From Cohnella mopanensis (GTDB lineage: Bacteria > Bacillota > Bacilli > Paenibacillales > Paenibacillaceae): a stretch of 64,000 bases of DNA. Where the stretch lies: contig NZ_JAKRWM010000002.1 of the NCBI RefSeq assembly GCF_022352055.1, positions 1 to 64,000 on the forward strand, read 5' to 3'. A program made the translations under genes and the position numbers. Numbering within the stretch: position 1 is the stretch's first letter; every line of letters begins with the position of its first letter. Below, one piece after another: positions 1-8,540 of the stretch. Below the pieces are notes generated by a model that was given only the letters and a program-made list of their open reading frames with translations, did not search any database and was not told where the DNA came from.

Positions 1-39
1 GGACCGCAGGGTCCTGGGAGAGTAGGACGTTGCCAGGCC
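1..39 (+). rRNA. rrf: 5S ribosomal RNA, 3' end (partial)
   Basis: The first ~39 bases match the conserved 3' end of Firmicute 5S rRNA: a GGACC..GGTCC stem followed by the GGGAGAGTAGGAC segment and a closing TTGCCAGGC. The gene is cut by the left window edge, so an rRNA operon ends here. The exact 3' end is uncertain by a few bases. Confidence 0.9.
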
Positions 40-52
40 GGAGAACGAAGAA

Positions 53-78
53 AACACCCCTAAGGGTGTTTTTTTGTT
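53..78 (+). terminator. rho-independent terminator of the rRNA operon
   Basis: A short hairpin (ACACCC, loop CTAA, GGGTGT) is followed at once by a run of seven T. It sits 14 bases after the 5S rRNA and would end the rRNA transcript. Confidence 0.85.
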
Positions 79-180
79 TCATCGAATGGAATTATTGTGC
101 GCTATGATGTTTAATGCAACGGAAGTTCGCACAACCTATTCCGATTAGAAAAATTTAGATGAATTGAAAAGGAGTTAAAC

Positions 181-1053
181 ATGCCCAGAAACAGAACCCA
201 CAAAAAGCCAACCTTTGCAGACTATCTAAGGAAGTTTATTTTCATTACCGTCGGTGCCATTTTGATGGCCGTAGCTCTCGAAATCTTTTTGGTCCCTAAT
301 GAAATCATCGATGGCGGAATTACGGGGATCTCGATTGTGTTGTCGGAAGTAACGACCGTTCCTCTTGGAGTTTTCATTTTCATCATCAACTTGCCCTTCT
401 TATTTATCGGGTATAAGCAGATTGGGAAAACCTTTGCGGTATCGACGCTCTATGGTGTTGCCGTCATGTCGGTAACGACTGCTTTCTTACACCATGTGGA
501 GCCCTTTACGAATGAAAAAATATTGGCGGTTTTGTATGGCGGACTTATTCTGGGCTTAGGGGTAGGGTTGGTCATTCGCTTTGGCGGCGCTCTTGACGGC
601 TCGGAGATCGTAGCGATACTATTGTCCAAGAAGCTGCGTATTCCCGTGGGTCAGATCATTATGTTCATTAATGTATTTATCTTCATCGTAGCAGGATTCG
701 TGTTCGGCGCGGACTCTGCCATGTACTCTATATTTGCTTTTTATCTAGCGGCTAAAGTTATGGATATCGTAGTGGAAGGTCTAGATGAATCGAAATCGGT
801 AACCATCATCTCGTCGGAGCACGAAGAAATATCCGAAGCGATTATGGCTAGACTGGGAAGAAATACGACCCTTATCTATGCGAAGGGCGGATATACCAAA
901 GAGGACACGTTGATGATCTATTGCGTGGTCACAAGACTCGAAGTTGCAAAGCTGAAAGCTGTTGTGCACGAGATCGATTCGAGTGCCTTTATCTCCATTT
1001 CGAACGTTGCGGACGTGCTTGGAGGCAACATCGAGAAGAAAAGTATTCATTAG
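181..1053 (+). CDS. YitT family membrane protein (DUF2179)
   Basis: A 290-residue protein with five to six hydrophobic segments over residues ~17-200 and a soluble C-terminal domain (~205-280). This is the layout of the YitT/DUF161 membrane family with a C-terminal DUF2179 domain. The family is widespread in Bacilli; its transport substrate or role is not established. The ATG has a good site (AAGGAG about 6 bases upstream). The gene stands alone between the rRNA terminator and a terminator at 1073-1099, so it is monocistronic. Length is normal for the family (~280-290). Confidence 0.88.
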   Translation: MPRNRTHKKPTFADYLRKFIFITVGAILMAVALEIFLVPNEIIDGGITGISIVLSEVTTVPLGVFIFIINLPFLFIGYKQIGKTFAVSTLYGVAVMSVTTAFLHHVEPFTNEKILAVLYGGLILGLGVGLVIRFGGALDGSEIVAILLSKKLRIPVGQIIMFINVFIFIVAGFVFGADSAMYSIFAFYLAAKVMDIVVEGLDESKSVTIISSEHEEISEAIMARLGRNTTLIYAKGGYTKEDTLMIYCVVTRLEVAKLKAVVHEIDSSAFISISNVADVLGGNIEKKSIH

Positions 1054-1072
1054 TCGTAACACGTCGAATAGT

Positions 1073-1099
1073 AAGCCTATCCTTAGTGATGGGCTTTTT
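1073..1099 (+). terminator. rho-independent terminator after the yitT-like gene
   Basis: Inverted repeat AAGCCTATC / GATGGGCTT followed by TTTTTATATTTTT, 20 bases after the stop codon. The rest of the gap to the next gene (to 1225) is AT-rich and presumably holds the next promoter. Confidence 0.7.
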
Positions 1100-1225
1100 A
1101 TATTTTTAAATGAAATGTAACATTTTACAATTACTTTAGAAAATTTATGAAAAAATTAAGGTACAAACTACAAAATTGGTATATATTTGGAGAGATTGTA
1201 CTTATAAAGAGGGGGGAAATATGGT

Positions 1226-2683
1226 TTGAGAAAACTATTATCTATGTCTTTGATCTTTGCTCTGGTGATCGTGCTTCTGAGCGCCTGCGGAGGAGGAAGC
1301 AAAAGCGAAGGCAAATTGGAGCCGTTAGGCAAAGACGAACAAGTCAAAATCAAAGTGATGTTCTGGGATAGCAATTATTTCTTCCAGGAATACGGGAATA
1401 TGTTCGCCACGCAATTCCCGAATGTAGAGATCGAAGTCGTTAATATGCAATCAATTTATAGCGAAGATTCAACGGATACGATGGAAGAAAGATTTAATAA
1501 GTTTATTGAAACCAATAAACCGGACGTCTTATTGCTCCAACCAGACCAGTATGAAAAGTTTGCGCAAGACGGTAAGTTGTTAGCGTTGGATTCCGTAATC
1601 GAGCAGGACAAGTTCGACCTTGAGGGTATCCATCCGGCTATCTTAAAGTTGTTACGGGAGCAAGGGGGCGGCAAGCTGTACGGTCTGACTACTGACTTCT
1701 CAAGCGCTGCCCTATTTTATAATGTTGATTTGTTTAAGAAGTACGGCGTAGATCTGCCTCGCGATTCGATGAGCTGGGAAGAGATTTTCGACCTTGCGAA
1801 ACGTTTTCCTACAGACGGGGACAAAGATAAGAGAATTTACGGTCTGACAACGGATACTTATATGACGCTTGATAATTTGATCCAGACGATCGGTTCGGCG
1901 CAAGATCTCAGAATTCTAAACGGAGACGCTTCCGATCTAAACATCAATACGGATTCTTGGAAAAAAGTGTTTCAGTCGACGGTAGATGCCGCGAAGTCCG
2001 GGGCGCTGTATGTTCCTTCAGAGGCAGATCGTAATTTCAACTTCTCAACTATGGAAGATATGTTCAAGCAAAATCTGTTCATCATGGGTAGATCCGCTAT
2101 GTCTTTCAAGTATAGCTATGAGGTTCAGCAGATCATTCAAGCGAAGGAACAATTGAAGAATGTAACTCCGGTTAACTGGGGAATCGTTACGGCACCCGTC
2201 GATCCGAATAACCGGAATCAAAGCAGCTACTTCAGCCTTGGCAATACTTTTGCGGTAAGCGCAAACGCCGGCAGTCCTCGTGCGGCGTGGGAGTTTGTGA
2301 AATATATCAATAGCGATGCTTTCGCAAAATTAAAGTCCAAATCCAGTTACGGCAATCTAATGAGCCGCACAGCTTATAACGCGGACAAAGACGGCCGGAG
2401 TATGGAGCCTTTCTATAAGCTCGAACCGAAGGCGAATACGAACAACGAATATATGAAAGCTCCAACTAGCTTCTTCGGGACGTTTAGCACTATCGTCAAG
2501 GATGAGGTTGACGCCGTAATGACGGACAAGAAGTCGGTGGATGAGGCGGTGAAGGAGATCCAGCAAAAAGGCCAGGCCGAATTGCTTAAAGCGAAGGAAG
2601 CTGCGAAACAAGAGGCTGCCAAGAAGGAGAGCCCTTCTCCGGCAGCATCGGAATCCGCCTCTGCCTCTGCGGCAAACCCATAA
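1226..2683 (+). CDS. extracellular solute-binding lipoprotein (orphan)
   Basis: A 485-residue ABC-type solute-binding protein. The N-terminus has a lipoprotein signal (hydrophobic stretch, then LLSAC lipobox with Cys at ~21), so it should be lipid-anchored outside the membrane. The body resembles family 1 carbohydrate-binding proteins (an FWDSNYF-type first strand, DVLLLQPDQYEKF, YGLTTDFSSAALFYN). The C-terminus is a low-complexity Lys/Ala/Glu then Ser/Ala/Pro tail (~450-485), an unusual addition. Start is TTG, chosen because it follows a strong GAGGGGGG site by about 10 bases and gives a complete signal peptide. No permease or ATPase lies next to it, so the partner transporter is elsewhere; the substrate cannot be read from the sequence. 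Confidence 0.85.
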   Translation: MRKLLSMSLIFALVIVLLSACGGGSKSEGKLEPLGKDEQVKIKVMFWDSNYFFQEYGNMFATQFPNVEIEVVNMQSIYSEDSTDTMEERFNKFIETNKPDVLLLQPDQYEKFAQDGKLLALDSVIEQDKFDLEGIHPAILKLLREQGGGKLYGLTTDFSSAALFYNVDLFKKYGVDLPRDSMSWEEIFDLAKRFPTDGDKDKRIYGLTTDTYMTLDNLIQTIGSAQDLRILNGDASDLNINTDSWKKVFQSTVDAAKSGALYVPSEADRNFNFSTMEDMFKQNLFIMGRSAMSFKYSYEVQQIIQAKEQLKNVTPVNWGIVTAPVDPNNRNQSSYFSLGNTFAVSANAGSPRAAWEFVKYINSDAFAKLKSKSSYGNLMSRTAYNADKDGRSMEPFYKLEPKANTNNEYMKAPTSFFGTFSTIVKDEVDAVMTDKKSVDEAVKEIQQKGQAELLKAKEAAKQEAAKKESPSPAASESASASAANP

Positions 2684-2705
2684 TTAATAAAGACAAGCTA
2701 ACCTT

Positions 2706-2746
2706 AGCTCTCCGAGATGTTACCTACATCTCCGGGGAGCTTTTTC
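2706..2746 (+). terminator. rho-independent terminator
   Basis: A 14-15 bp stem (AGCTCTCCGAGATGT / ACATCTCCGGGGAGCT) with a five-base loop and a following TTTTTCT tract, 22 bases after the solute-binding protein gene. Confidence 0.9.
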
Positions 2747-2809
2747 TGTTGTCATAATGAAGAATAAGAAATCGTAAATATGTAAGAAGGAGCAAAGGGG
2801 GGCGACGGG

Positions 2810-3247
2810 ATGGAATGGTGGGCGATCTGGATCATTGTCGCGGGCGTGTTGCTCATAGCGGAAATGCTGACGCTGACATTTTATTTGCTCTGGCTCGGAA
2901 CCGGGGCTGTCATCGCGGCAGCCGTCGCTTCGATCGTTCCAGAAGGGGTCGCGGTGCAGGCGCTGTCAGGAGGGCTCGCTGCGCTGATATTAACCGTGTT
3001 CACGAAGCGGCTAACGCGGCGTGCCCGGGAATCCCGCGGGTATCGGGATGCGATTCATGAACTGGTGGGCAAACAAGGAATCGTGGTTGAAGCCATCTCC
3101 CCTGGAAGTCCAGGCATCGTGAAAGTAGGAAATGAAACATGGAGTGCCACTTCGTTGGACTTATTGAGCAAGGATGACCCGGTTAGGGTAATTAGTCGAG
3201 GGACGACCGTATTGGAAGTTCAAAAATGGGGAGGTTCAATGGAATGA
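2810..3247 (+). CDS. NfeD family membrane protein
   Basis: A 145-residue protein with two or three membrane segments in the first ~65 residues (MEWWAIWIIVAGVLLIAEM start) and a small soluble OB-fold-like C-terminal domain (~80-143, with GKQGIVVEAISPGSPGIVKV and an ETWSA motif). This is the short NfeD form, which is almost always encoded with an SPFH/stomatin protein. Its stop overlaps the next start by four bases, so the two are translationally coupled. The pair is thought to organise membrane microdomains or membrane protein quality control; the specific role here is inferred. Confidence 0.88.
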   Translation: MEWWAIWIIVAGVLLIAEMLTLTFYLLWLGTGAVIAAAVASIVPEGVAVQALSGGLAALILTVFTKRLTRRARESRGYRDAIHELVGKQGIVVEAISPGSPGIVKVGNETWSATSLDLLSKDDPVRVISRGTTVLEVQKWGGSME

Positions 3248-4173
3248 TTTATGTCGTTGTACTGATTCTTATCGTGATCTTATTTATTGTGATTTTATCG
3301 GTTAAGATCGTCCCGCAACAAAGAGTCGGCGTAGTGGAGAGGCTCGGTAAATACAACAGGCTGTTAACGCCGGGGGTAAACATCCTCGTTCCGTTCATCG
3401 ATAACGTTCGCGTGAATCACGATTTGCGAATTCAACAGGCAAACGTTCCACCGCAGACCGTAATCACGAAGGATAACGTACAGGTACAGATCGATACGAT
3501 CATTTTCTATCAGATCGTAGCTCCGGATCAGGCTACATACGGCATTTCTGACTACGTATATGGCGTGCGCAACATTACGACGGCGACGTTACGTCAAATT
3601 ATCGGTAACATGGAGCTCGATGAGACTTTATCCGGCAGAGAACGTATTTCCTCCAACATTCGTCTTGCGTTAGACGAAGCAACGGAGAAATGGGGCGTTC
3701 GAATCGAACGCGTAGAGGTGCTCGACATTAAACCTCCGGCTGATATTCAAGAAGCGATGGATAAGCAGATGAAGGCGGAGCGGAGCAAGCGGGCGATCGT
3801 ATTGGAGGCGGAGGCAGCCAAGCAAGACTTGATTCTTCGTTCCGAAGGCGACAAGCAGAGCAAAATCCTGAAGGCGGAAGGGGAGAAGGAGGCGCGCATT
3901 CGCCAAGCCGAGGGCCTGCGCCAAGCCCAAGAGCTTGAGGCGATAGGTCAAGCGAAAGCCATTCAAGCGGTCGCGGAAGCGGAGAAAATCCGAATCGAGT
4001 TGTTACGCTCGGCGGGATTGGACGAGAAGGTCCTTGCTTATTATTCTTTCGAAACCTTAAACGAGATATCCAAAGGAGCTTCCAATAAAGTATTCCTACC
4101 GGTCAGCGCGGTGGATACGTTAGGAAGCATTGGGGCGATCGGAGAGGTTTTCAAGACTAGAAAATCGGAATAA
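3244..4173 (+). CDS. SPFH domain / stomatin-like (paraslipin) protein
   Basis: A 309-residue SPFH protein: one N-terminal membrane helix (~1-20), the SPFH/band 7 domain (~22-185; VPQQRVGVVERLGKYN, then PPQTVITKDNVQVQID), a charged Glu/Ala/Lys coiled-coil (~180-250) and a C-terminal tail. It is the QmcA/paraslipin type rather than the flotillin type. Start taken at the ATG that overlaps the NfeD stop (ATGA) because GGGAGG lies 9 bases upstream; an in-frame ATG 18 bases earlier has no site. It probably oligomerises into a membrane scaffold with the NfeD partner. The two-gene unit ends at the hairpin at 4182-4216. Confidence 0.9.
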   Translation: MIYVVVLILIVILFIVILSVKIVPQQRVGVVERLGKYNRLLTPGVNILVPFIDNVRVNHDLRIQQANVPPQTVITKDNVQVQIDTIIFYQIVAPDQATYGISDYVYGVRNITTATLRQIIGNMELDETLSGRERISSNIRLALDEATEKWGVRIERVEVLDIKPPADIQEAMDKQMKAERSKRAIVLEAEAAKQDLILRSEGDKQSKILKAEGEKEARIRQAEGLRQAQELEAIGQAKAIQAVAEAEKIRIELLRSAGLDEKVLAYYSFETLNEISKGASNKVFLPVSAVDTLGSIGAIGEVFKTRKSE

Positions 4174-4181
4174 ATGACGAA

Positions 4182-4216
4182 CAAACCCCCGGACAGCTTA
4201 AGCTGGCGGGGGTTTG
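4182..4216. terminator. bidirectional terminator hairpin
   Basis: CAAACCCCC / GGGGGTTTG stem around a GC-rich loop, placed between the SPFH gene and the convergent NlpC/P60 gene. Each side has only a short A/T flank, so termination in both directions is plausible but not certain. Confidence 0.6.
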
Positions 4217-4228
4217 CCATAGGTTGAC

Positions 4229-4771
4229 TTAACCTACTCTGCGAGCCGTAATGTAACGTTTCGAATATTTGCTCAAGTCGCTTATAATAACGCCGTTGAC
4301 GGAGCTTCCGATTGTGTTTTGAATGAATTTGCCGTTACCGATATAGATACCGACATGGTTGATTTTACCGGGCGTCGCGACGCTGAAGAACACGAGATCG
4401 CCTTTTTTTAGATTACTTTTGGATACGTAGACGCCTTGCTTCGCTTGAGCGCTGGAGCCCCATTTCAGGTTGATTCCTTGTTTGGCAAATACGTATTTCG
4501 TGAAGGAGGAACAATCGAACCACAGCTTGCTTGGATTGTTCACGCCGAATTTGTATTTTACTTTACCTTGCAACGATTTGGCAAAAGAGATGACCGCGTC
4601 AATTTTCTTCGCGGAAGCCGCGCTGGCAGTGGCTACGCCCGCCTTCGCTACTGAGGTAGAAGCAGATGTTGCCGCATATGTGGAATGTTGACCCATGCCG
4701 ACGCCTGTGGCAATTACCATGAAACAAGCGGCGCCGATGATCAGTTTTTTGAATTGGTTATTTTTAGTCAT
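4229..4771 (-). CDS. secreted NlpC/P60 (C40) peptidoglycan endopeptidase
   Basis: A 180-residue precursor with an N-terminal signal peptide (basic start, hydrophobic core ~10-25, then an Ala/Ser-rich stretch) followed by one NlpC/P60 domain (~58-178). The catalytic Cys is in WFDCSSFTKYVF and the His in INHVGIYIGNGKF; the third position, usually His, is a polar Gln/Asn (FIQNT), which is tolerated in the family. It should cut peptide cross-links in the cell wall after export. No separate cell-wall binding domain is present, so it is a minimal form. The start has an ideal AGAGGAGG site. It is transcribed alone, convergent with the SPFH gene. Confidence 0.9.
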   Translation of the reverse strand: MTKNNQFKKLIIGAACFMVIATGVGMGQHSTYAATSASTSVAKAGVATASAASAKKIDAVISFAKSLQGKVKYKFGVNNPSKLWFDCSSFTKYVFAKQGINLKWGSSAQAKQGVYVSKSNLKKGDLVFFSVATPGKINHVGIYIGNGKFIQNTIGSSVNGVIISDLSKYSKRYITARRVG

Positions 4772-4972
4772 ATAAATCCTCCTCTGGTTGATCTGTGTGA
4801 CAAGTGGAAGTATAGCATGCGGCTTGTCCGTAAAATCGAAAATTGAGGGCTTCTTAATGTTGGGAATATGTGGACGTTAGCGATTAAAAGAGACTGCCGA
4901 TAAGCCAAAAAGCGTGATAATCGTCGATTTACCGAGAGATTTACCGTTAATCGCCCAATAACACGCTTACAA

Positions 4973-5002
4973 TTGACGATATGGACGTATATCCACTATA
5001 AT
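4973..5002 (+). promoter_or_regulatory. sigma-A-type promoter for the guanylate-kinase-like gene
   Basis: TTGACG (4973-4978), an 18-base spacer and TATAAT (4997-5002). The spacer contains a small dyad (TGGA..TCCA). Transcription would begin near 5009, 58 bases before the start codon. Just upstream, 4911-4967 holds a distant AGCGTG / CACGCT inverted repeat of unknown meaning. Confidence 0.7.
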
Positions 5003-5066
5003 TAATAATTATCGGAAAATTCTGCATTTGAGGATTCATCTTTTTCATGTAGAGGAGATGGTGCTA

Positions 5067-5654
5067 ATGTACGAACGTAAAGATAGGAACAAGATTATTG
5101 TCTATACAGGGCCGGACGGGTCGGGAAGGAAATCGGTGGCGGAAGCGGTAGGACAAACATTCGGGATGGATAAGATAGTTTCTTTCGTTACTCGCTTGCC
5201 AAGACCGGGTGAAGTGAACGGCCAGGATTATCATTTCATCTCACATGACGCTTATAGGACAATGGAGGAGCAAGGCGAATTTCTTGAAAGCGTTGAGATT
5301 GACGGCAATTTCTACGGCATCCGAAGCTTGGATATCGAGAGCAAGCTTGACGACCATGAATCGCTGTACCTTATTCTGAATCACGAAGGCGCTAGTATAT
5401 TGAAGAAGATATATGGAGACAAGGTTATTCGATTATTCCTGTATGCAGATCGCAGAACGGTGGAAGAACGAGAACGCAAGTTAGGTTTGGCGGAGGATGT
5501 TATTGCTAGACATCTCAGCCACTACGATCTTGAGATGGAGTATCGCGGTTCATGCGAGCATTCCTTCGAGAATTATGATTTAGGGCAAACGACGTACGAG
5601 ATTACGAATACATTGGAAACCTATTTGCAACGCGACTTGGTGGACAAAGATTAG
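5067..5654 (+). CDS. guanylate-kinase-like protein (possible Gmk paralogue)
   Basis: A 195-residue protein with the whole guanylate kinase outline: N-terminal P-loop (GPDGSGRKS, ~15-23), the GMP-binding TRLPRPGE..GQDYHF segment (~41-55), the GEFLESVEIDGNFYG segment and a C-terminal lid and helical region. In canonical Gmk the P-loop reads GPSGVGKGT; here the invariant Lys position is Arg followed by Lys, so ATP binding may be altered. Start at the ATG with GAGGAG 9 bases upstream; a 13-residue in-frame extension lacks a site. It stands alone with its own promoter and terminator, unlike housekeeping gmk, which usually sits near rpoZ/priA. It could be a functional kinase or a sensor-like paralogue. 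Confidence 0.75.
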   Translation: MYERKDRNKIIVYTGPDGSGRKSVAEAVGQTFGMDKIVSFVTRLPRPGEVNGQDYHFISHDAYRTMEEQGEFLESVEIDGNFYGIRSLDIESKLDDHESLYLILNHEGASILKKIYGDKVIRLFLYADRRTVEERERKLGLAEDVIARHLSHYDLEMEYRGSCEHSFENYDLGQTTYEITNTLETYLQRDLVDKD

Positions 5655-5671
5655 CCGGAAGCTTACCAAAT

Positions 5672-5717
5672 AAACCGCGATTCCTAACGTTATGACGTAG
5701 GTATCGCGGTTTTTTTC
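5672..5717 (+). terminator. rho-independent terminator
   Basis: Long stem ACCGCGAT-CCTAACGT / ACGTAGG-ATCGCGGT with a four-base loop and a run of seven T, 18 bases after the guanylate-kinase-like gene. Confidence 0.9.
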
Positions 5718-5721
5718 TTAT

Positions 5722-5787
5722 GTTAGTATTGTAATTGTTATTGTTATTTAATAATATTAGCATAACAATTATAACTTATGTACTAAC
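5722..5787 (+). promoter_or_regulatory. AT-rich nested dyad, candidate operator of the beta-mannosidase gene
   Basis: AATTGTTAT (5733-5741) and its exact complement ATAACAATT (5762-5770) are separated by 20 bases, and an outer GTTAGTA (5722-5728) pairs with TACTAAC (5781-5787). The dyad sits directly upstream of the beta-mannosidase ribosome binding site and covers the expected promoter, which fits a repressor or activator site. No regulator gene is adjacent. Confidence 0.5.
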
Positions 5788-5798
5788 GGAGGTTTCGC

Positions 5799-8348
5799 AT
5801 GTCTGAGTTTAAACTGGCGCTAACGGAATGGAAGTTCAAATCGGTCGACGATCATGCTTGGTTACAGGCTCGCGTTCCGGGATGCGTTCATTCTGATTTA
5901 CTAAACAACGGACTTATTCCGAATCCCTTCGAAGGGACGAACGAGAAGCAATTGCAATGGATAGACCGCAAGGATTGGGAATATGCCGTCGAGTTCGATG
6001 CCCCGCTGGAGCTTCTTGCACACTCTCATGCGGAGCTCGTATTCAATGGCTTGGATACATATGCGGAAGTTTATTTGAACGATATCCACGTGCTTTCCGC
6101 CAATAACATGTTCCGTACGTGGACAATCGAAGTCAAATCGCAGCTTATCGCGAAAGGTAATCGTCTGAGGATCGTTTTCCGCTCGCCTATTGAAGAAGGG
6201 TTGACCAAGCTGGAAGCTAACGGATTCGGATATCCTGCGTCGAATGACGATTCGGTAACGGGAGGACTAGGAGATCGGAAGCTAAGCGTATTTTCCCGGA
6301 AAGCTCCTTATCATTATGGCTGGGACTGGGGACCGAGGTTCGTCACGAGCGGCATTTGTAAGGATATCCTTATACAAGGTTGGACAGGTTATCGGATAAA
6401 GGATTTGTACATTCATCAGTCGGAAGTGTCGGCACGTTCTGCCATTGGAAAAGCTGTCTTAGAAATTCAGTCGGAGATAGCGGGAATCGGCGAAATATCG
6501 GTCGTCACGGAAGAAGGGCATCATTGGGAGAAAACCGTCGAGCTTGTTCCGGGTGTCCAAACCGTTGAAGTAGCGATAGAGATTTTGAATCCTAAGCTAT
6601 GGTGGAGCAGAGGGTTGGGCGAGGCTAATTTATATTCCTTCCTGGCGAAGCTCAGTTCGGGGCAGCACGAGAGTGCCAACCGCTTGGTTCGCTCGGGGCT
6701 GCGCTCGTTAAAGCTGATTCGTAAACCGGATGAGCGCGGGACGTCCTTTTATTTCGAATTGAACGGAGTTCCCGTCTTTGCCAAAGGCGCTAACCATATC
6801 CCCAACGATAGCTTCTTTACGGAGGTAACTCCAGAGCGCTATCGGCATGAAATCGCGAGCGCGGTGGAATCGAATTTTAACATGCTTCGGGTTTGGGGCG
6901 GCGGTATATACGAGCAGGATGTATTTTACGACTTGTGCGACGAGTACGGTATTCTCGTATGGCAGGATTTTATGTTCGCATGCAGCATGTATCCGGGGGA
7001 TCAGGCCTTTTTGGACAATGTTCGAGGGGAAGCCGTCGATAACGTCAGAAGATTGCGGAATCATCCTTCCATCGCTCTATGGTGCGGGAATAACGAAATC
7101 GACGGAGCATGGTCGCATTTCGACGAAGATGGAGGCTGGGGCTGGAAGAAGCAGTATTCACCGGAGCTTCGCGAGAAGTTGTGGGCCGATTATGAAGCGA
7201 TCTTCCATCAACTGCTTCCCGAAGTCGTAGCCGAGCTTGCACCTGAAACGGATTATTGGCCTTCCTCTCCGATGCAAGCCGTTACGAATGATATTACTCA
7301 ACATGCAACGAATAGGTCCTCAAGCGGCGACATTCATTTCTGGGCCGTGTGGCATGCCTCCGAGCCGTTCGAGAATTACAAGCATAACGTGGGAAGATTT
7401 ATGAGCGAGTACGGGTTCCAGTCGTTCCCCGAGTATAAAACCGTTCGGACATACGCAAACGAGGATCAGATGGCTTTGGATTCGGAGGTCATGCTTCATC
7501 ATCAGAAGAACGGTCGGGGAAATTTCTTGATTAAAGAGTACTCCGACAAGTATCTGAAAGATCCGAAGGACTTCGTCTCGTTCCTCTATATGAGCCAAGT
7601 GCTTCAAGCGGAAGGAATGAAGATGGCAATCGAGGCCCATCGGAGAAATAAGGACTATTGCATGGGCACGCTATATTGGCAGATGAACGATTGCTGGCCG
7701 GTCGCTTCTTGGTCGAGCATGGATTATCTCGGGAGATGGAAAGCCGTCCAATATTATGCGCGGAGAAGCTTCCGAGACGTGCTGTTATCGATTGATCAGA
7801 ACGACGATCGGTTAGAGTTCCACGTCGTATCGGACATTCTGGAGCCGATATCAGGAACTTTGGAATGGCGGTTGCACGATTTCCAAGGCCAAGTGCTGGA
7901 GCAGGCGTTGTACCCTATTCAAGTGCCAGCCAACACGGCCGTTCAATTGCTAGACCTATCCATCGGCGATTTATTGGATAAATATGATTCGAATCGGACC
8001 GTGTTAGTCGCGAGGCTCCTTCACGAGGGGGAAGTGCTGGATAGCAAAGAGCATTATTTCTGTTACTCGAAGGATTTGCAATTAGTATGGGAACCGGAGA
8101 TTGAAGCAACGGAGGTCGAAGGGAGCTCGGGCTCGACGTTTGTATTGACATCGCGCAGCCTAGCGAAGCAAGTATGGTTGCAATCCGAGGAAGAGGGCGT
8201 GTTCTCGGATAATTTCTTCGATCTTCTGCCGGGAATCCCGAGGACGGTGCAGTTTCTGAAGAGGAATTCGGGAGGCAAGGCATTTGCGCCGGCATCTCCC
8301 GGCAAGCTTGAAGTATCGTCGATGGCCGATTACGTTAGCCGATCTTAA
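5799..8348 (+). CDS. beta-mannosidase, glycoside hydrolase family 2
   Basis: An 849-residue cytoplasmic GH2 enzyme (no signal peptide). N-terminal sugar-binding jelly-roll (~1-195, with VPGCVHSDLL typical of beta-mannosidases), Ig-like domain (~200-305), TIM barrel (~310-640) and C-terminal beta domains. The acid/base Glu is E433 in WCGNNEID and the nucleophile Glu is E537 in SEYGFQSF. It should release mannose from the non-reducing ends of beta-manno-oligosaccharides taken up by the cell. ATG start with GGAGG 8 bases upstream. It is monocistronic, lying between the terminator at 5672 and the hairpin at 8469; with the alpha-galactosidase at 33.6 kb it suggests galactomannan use. Confidence 0.93.
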   Translation: MSEFKLALTEWKFKSVDDHAWLQARVPGCVHSDLLNNGLIPNPFEGTNEKQLQWIDRKDWEYAVEFDAPLELLAHSHAELVFNGLDTYAEVYLNDIHVLSANNMFRTWTIEVKSQLIAKGNRLRIVFRSPIEEGLTKLEANGFGYPASNDDSVTGGLGDRKLSVFSRKAPYHYGWDWGPRFVTSGICKDILIQGWTGYRIKDLYIHQSEVSARSAIGKAVLEIQSEIAGIGEISVVTEEGHHWEKTVELVPGVQTVEVAIEILNPKLWWSRGLGEANLYSFLAKLSSGQHESANRLVRSGLRSLKLIRKPDERGTSFYFELNGVPVFAKGANHIPNDSFFTEVTPERYRHEIASAVESNFNMLRVWGGGIYEQDVFYDLCDEYGILVWQDFMFACSMYPGDQAFLDNVRGEAVDNVRRLRNHPSIALWCGNNEIDGAWSHFDEDGGWGWKKQYSPELREKLWADYEAIFHQLLPEVVAELAPETDYWPSSPMQAVTNDITQHATNRSSSGDIHFWAVWHASEPFENYKHNVGRFMSEYGFQSFPEYKTVRTYANEDQMALDSEVMLHHQKNGRGNFLIKEYSDKYLKDPKDFVSFLYMSQVLQAEGMKMAIEAHRRNKDYCMGTLYWQMNDCWPVASWSSMDYLGRWKAVQYYARRSFRDVLLSIDQNDDRLEFHVVSDILEPISGTLEWRLHDFQGQVLEQALYPIQVPANTAVQLLDLSIGDLLDKYDSNRTVLVARLLHEGEVLDSKEHYFCYSKDLQLVWEPEIEATEVEGSSGSTFVLTSRSLAKQVWLQSEEEGVFSDNFFDLLPGIPRTVQFLKRNSGGKAFAPASPGKLEVSSMADYVSRS

Positions 8349-8408
8349 TAGGGGAAAAGCAAATAGATTAATCGCCTCCCCCACTGCCGCCGACCGAAAA
8401 AACGGTTG

Positions 8409-8437
8409 TTGACGAAAATGGAAACCCATGGTATCTT
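8409..8437 (+). promoter_or_regulatory. promoter of the Tad pilus operon
   Basis: TTGACG (8409-8414), 17-base spacer, TATCTT (8432-8437): a good sigma-A-type match. Transcription would start near 8444 and run through the hairpin at 8469-8512 before the first pilus gene. Confidence 0.65.
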
Positions 8438-8468
8438 ATCGATACATCAAAAAAAGTTAAGCGGAAGC

Positions 8469-8512
8469 ACCGCAAATTCTGACGAAATCTCGTCGGGGTT
8501 TGCGGTTTTTTG
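8469..8512 (+). terminator. terminator-like hairpin in the Tad operon leader
   Basis: ACCGCAAA (8469-8476) pairs with TTTGCGGT (8499-8506), an inner GACGA/TCGTC stem extends it, and six T follow. It could end readthrough from the beta-mannosidase gene. Because a promoter lies upstream and the start codon only 29 bases downstream, it could also act as an attenuator. A weak alternative stem GCGG (8461-8464) / CCGC (8470-8473) would compete with it. Confidence 0.7.
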
Positions 8513-8540
8513 TTTTATTCCGATAGGAGGTCAGTTGGCG

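Noticed and set aside
8441..8530. Possible c-di-GMP or other riboswitch in the Tad leader
   Set aside because: The leader is only ~80 bases and lacks the conserved GEMM-type core; only a terminator hairpin is supported.
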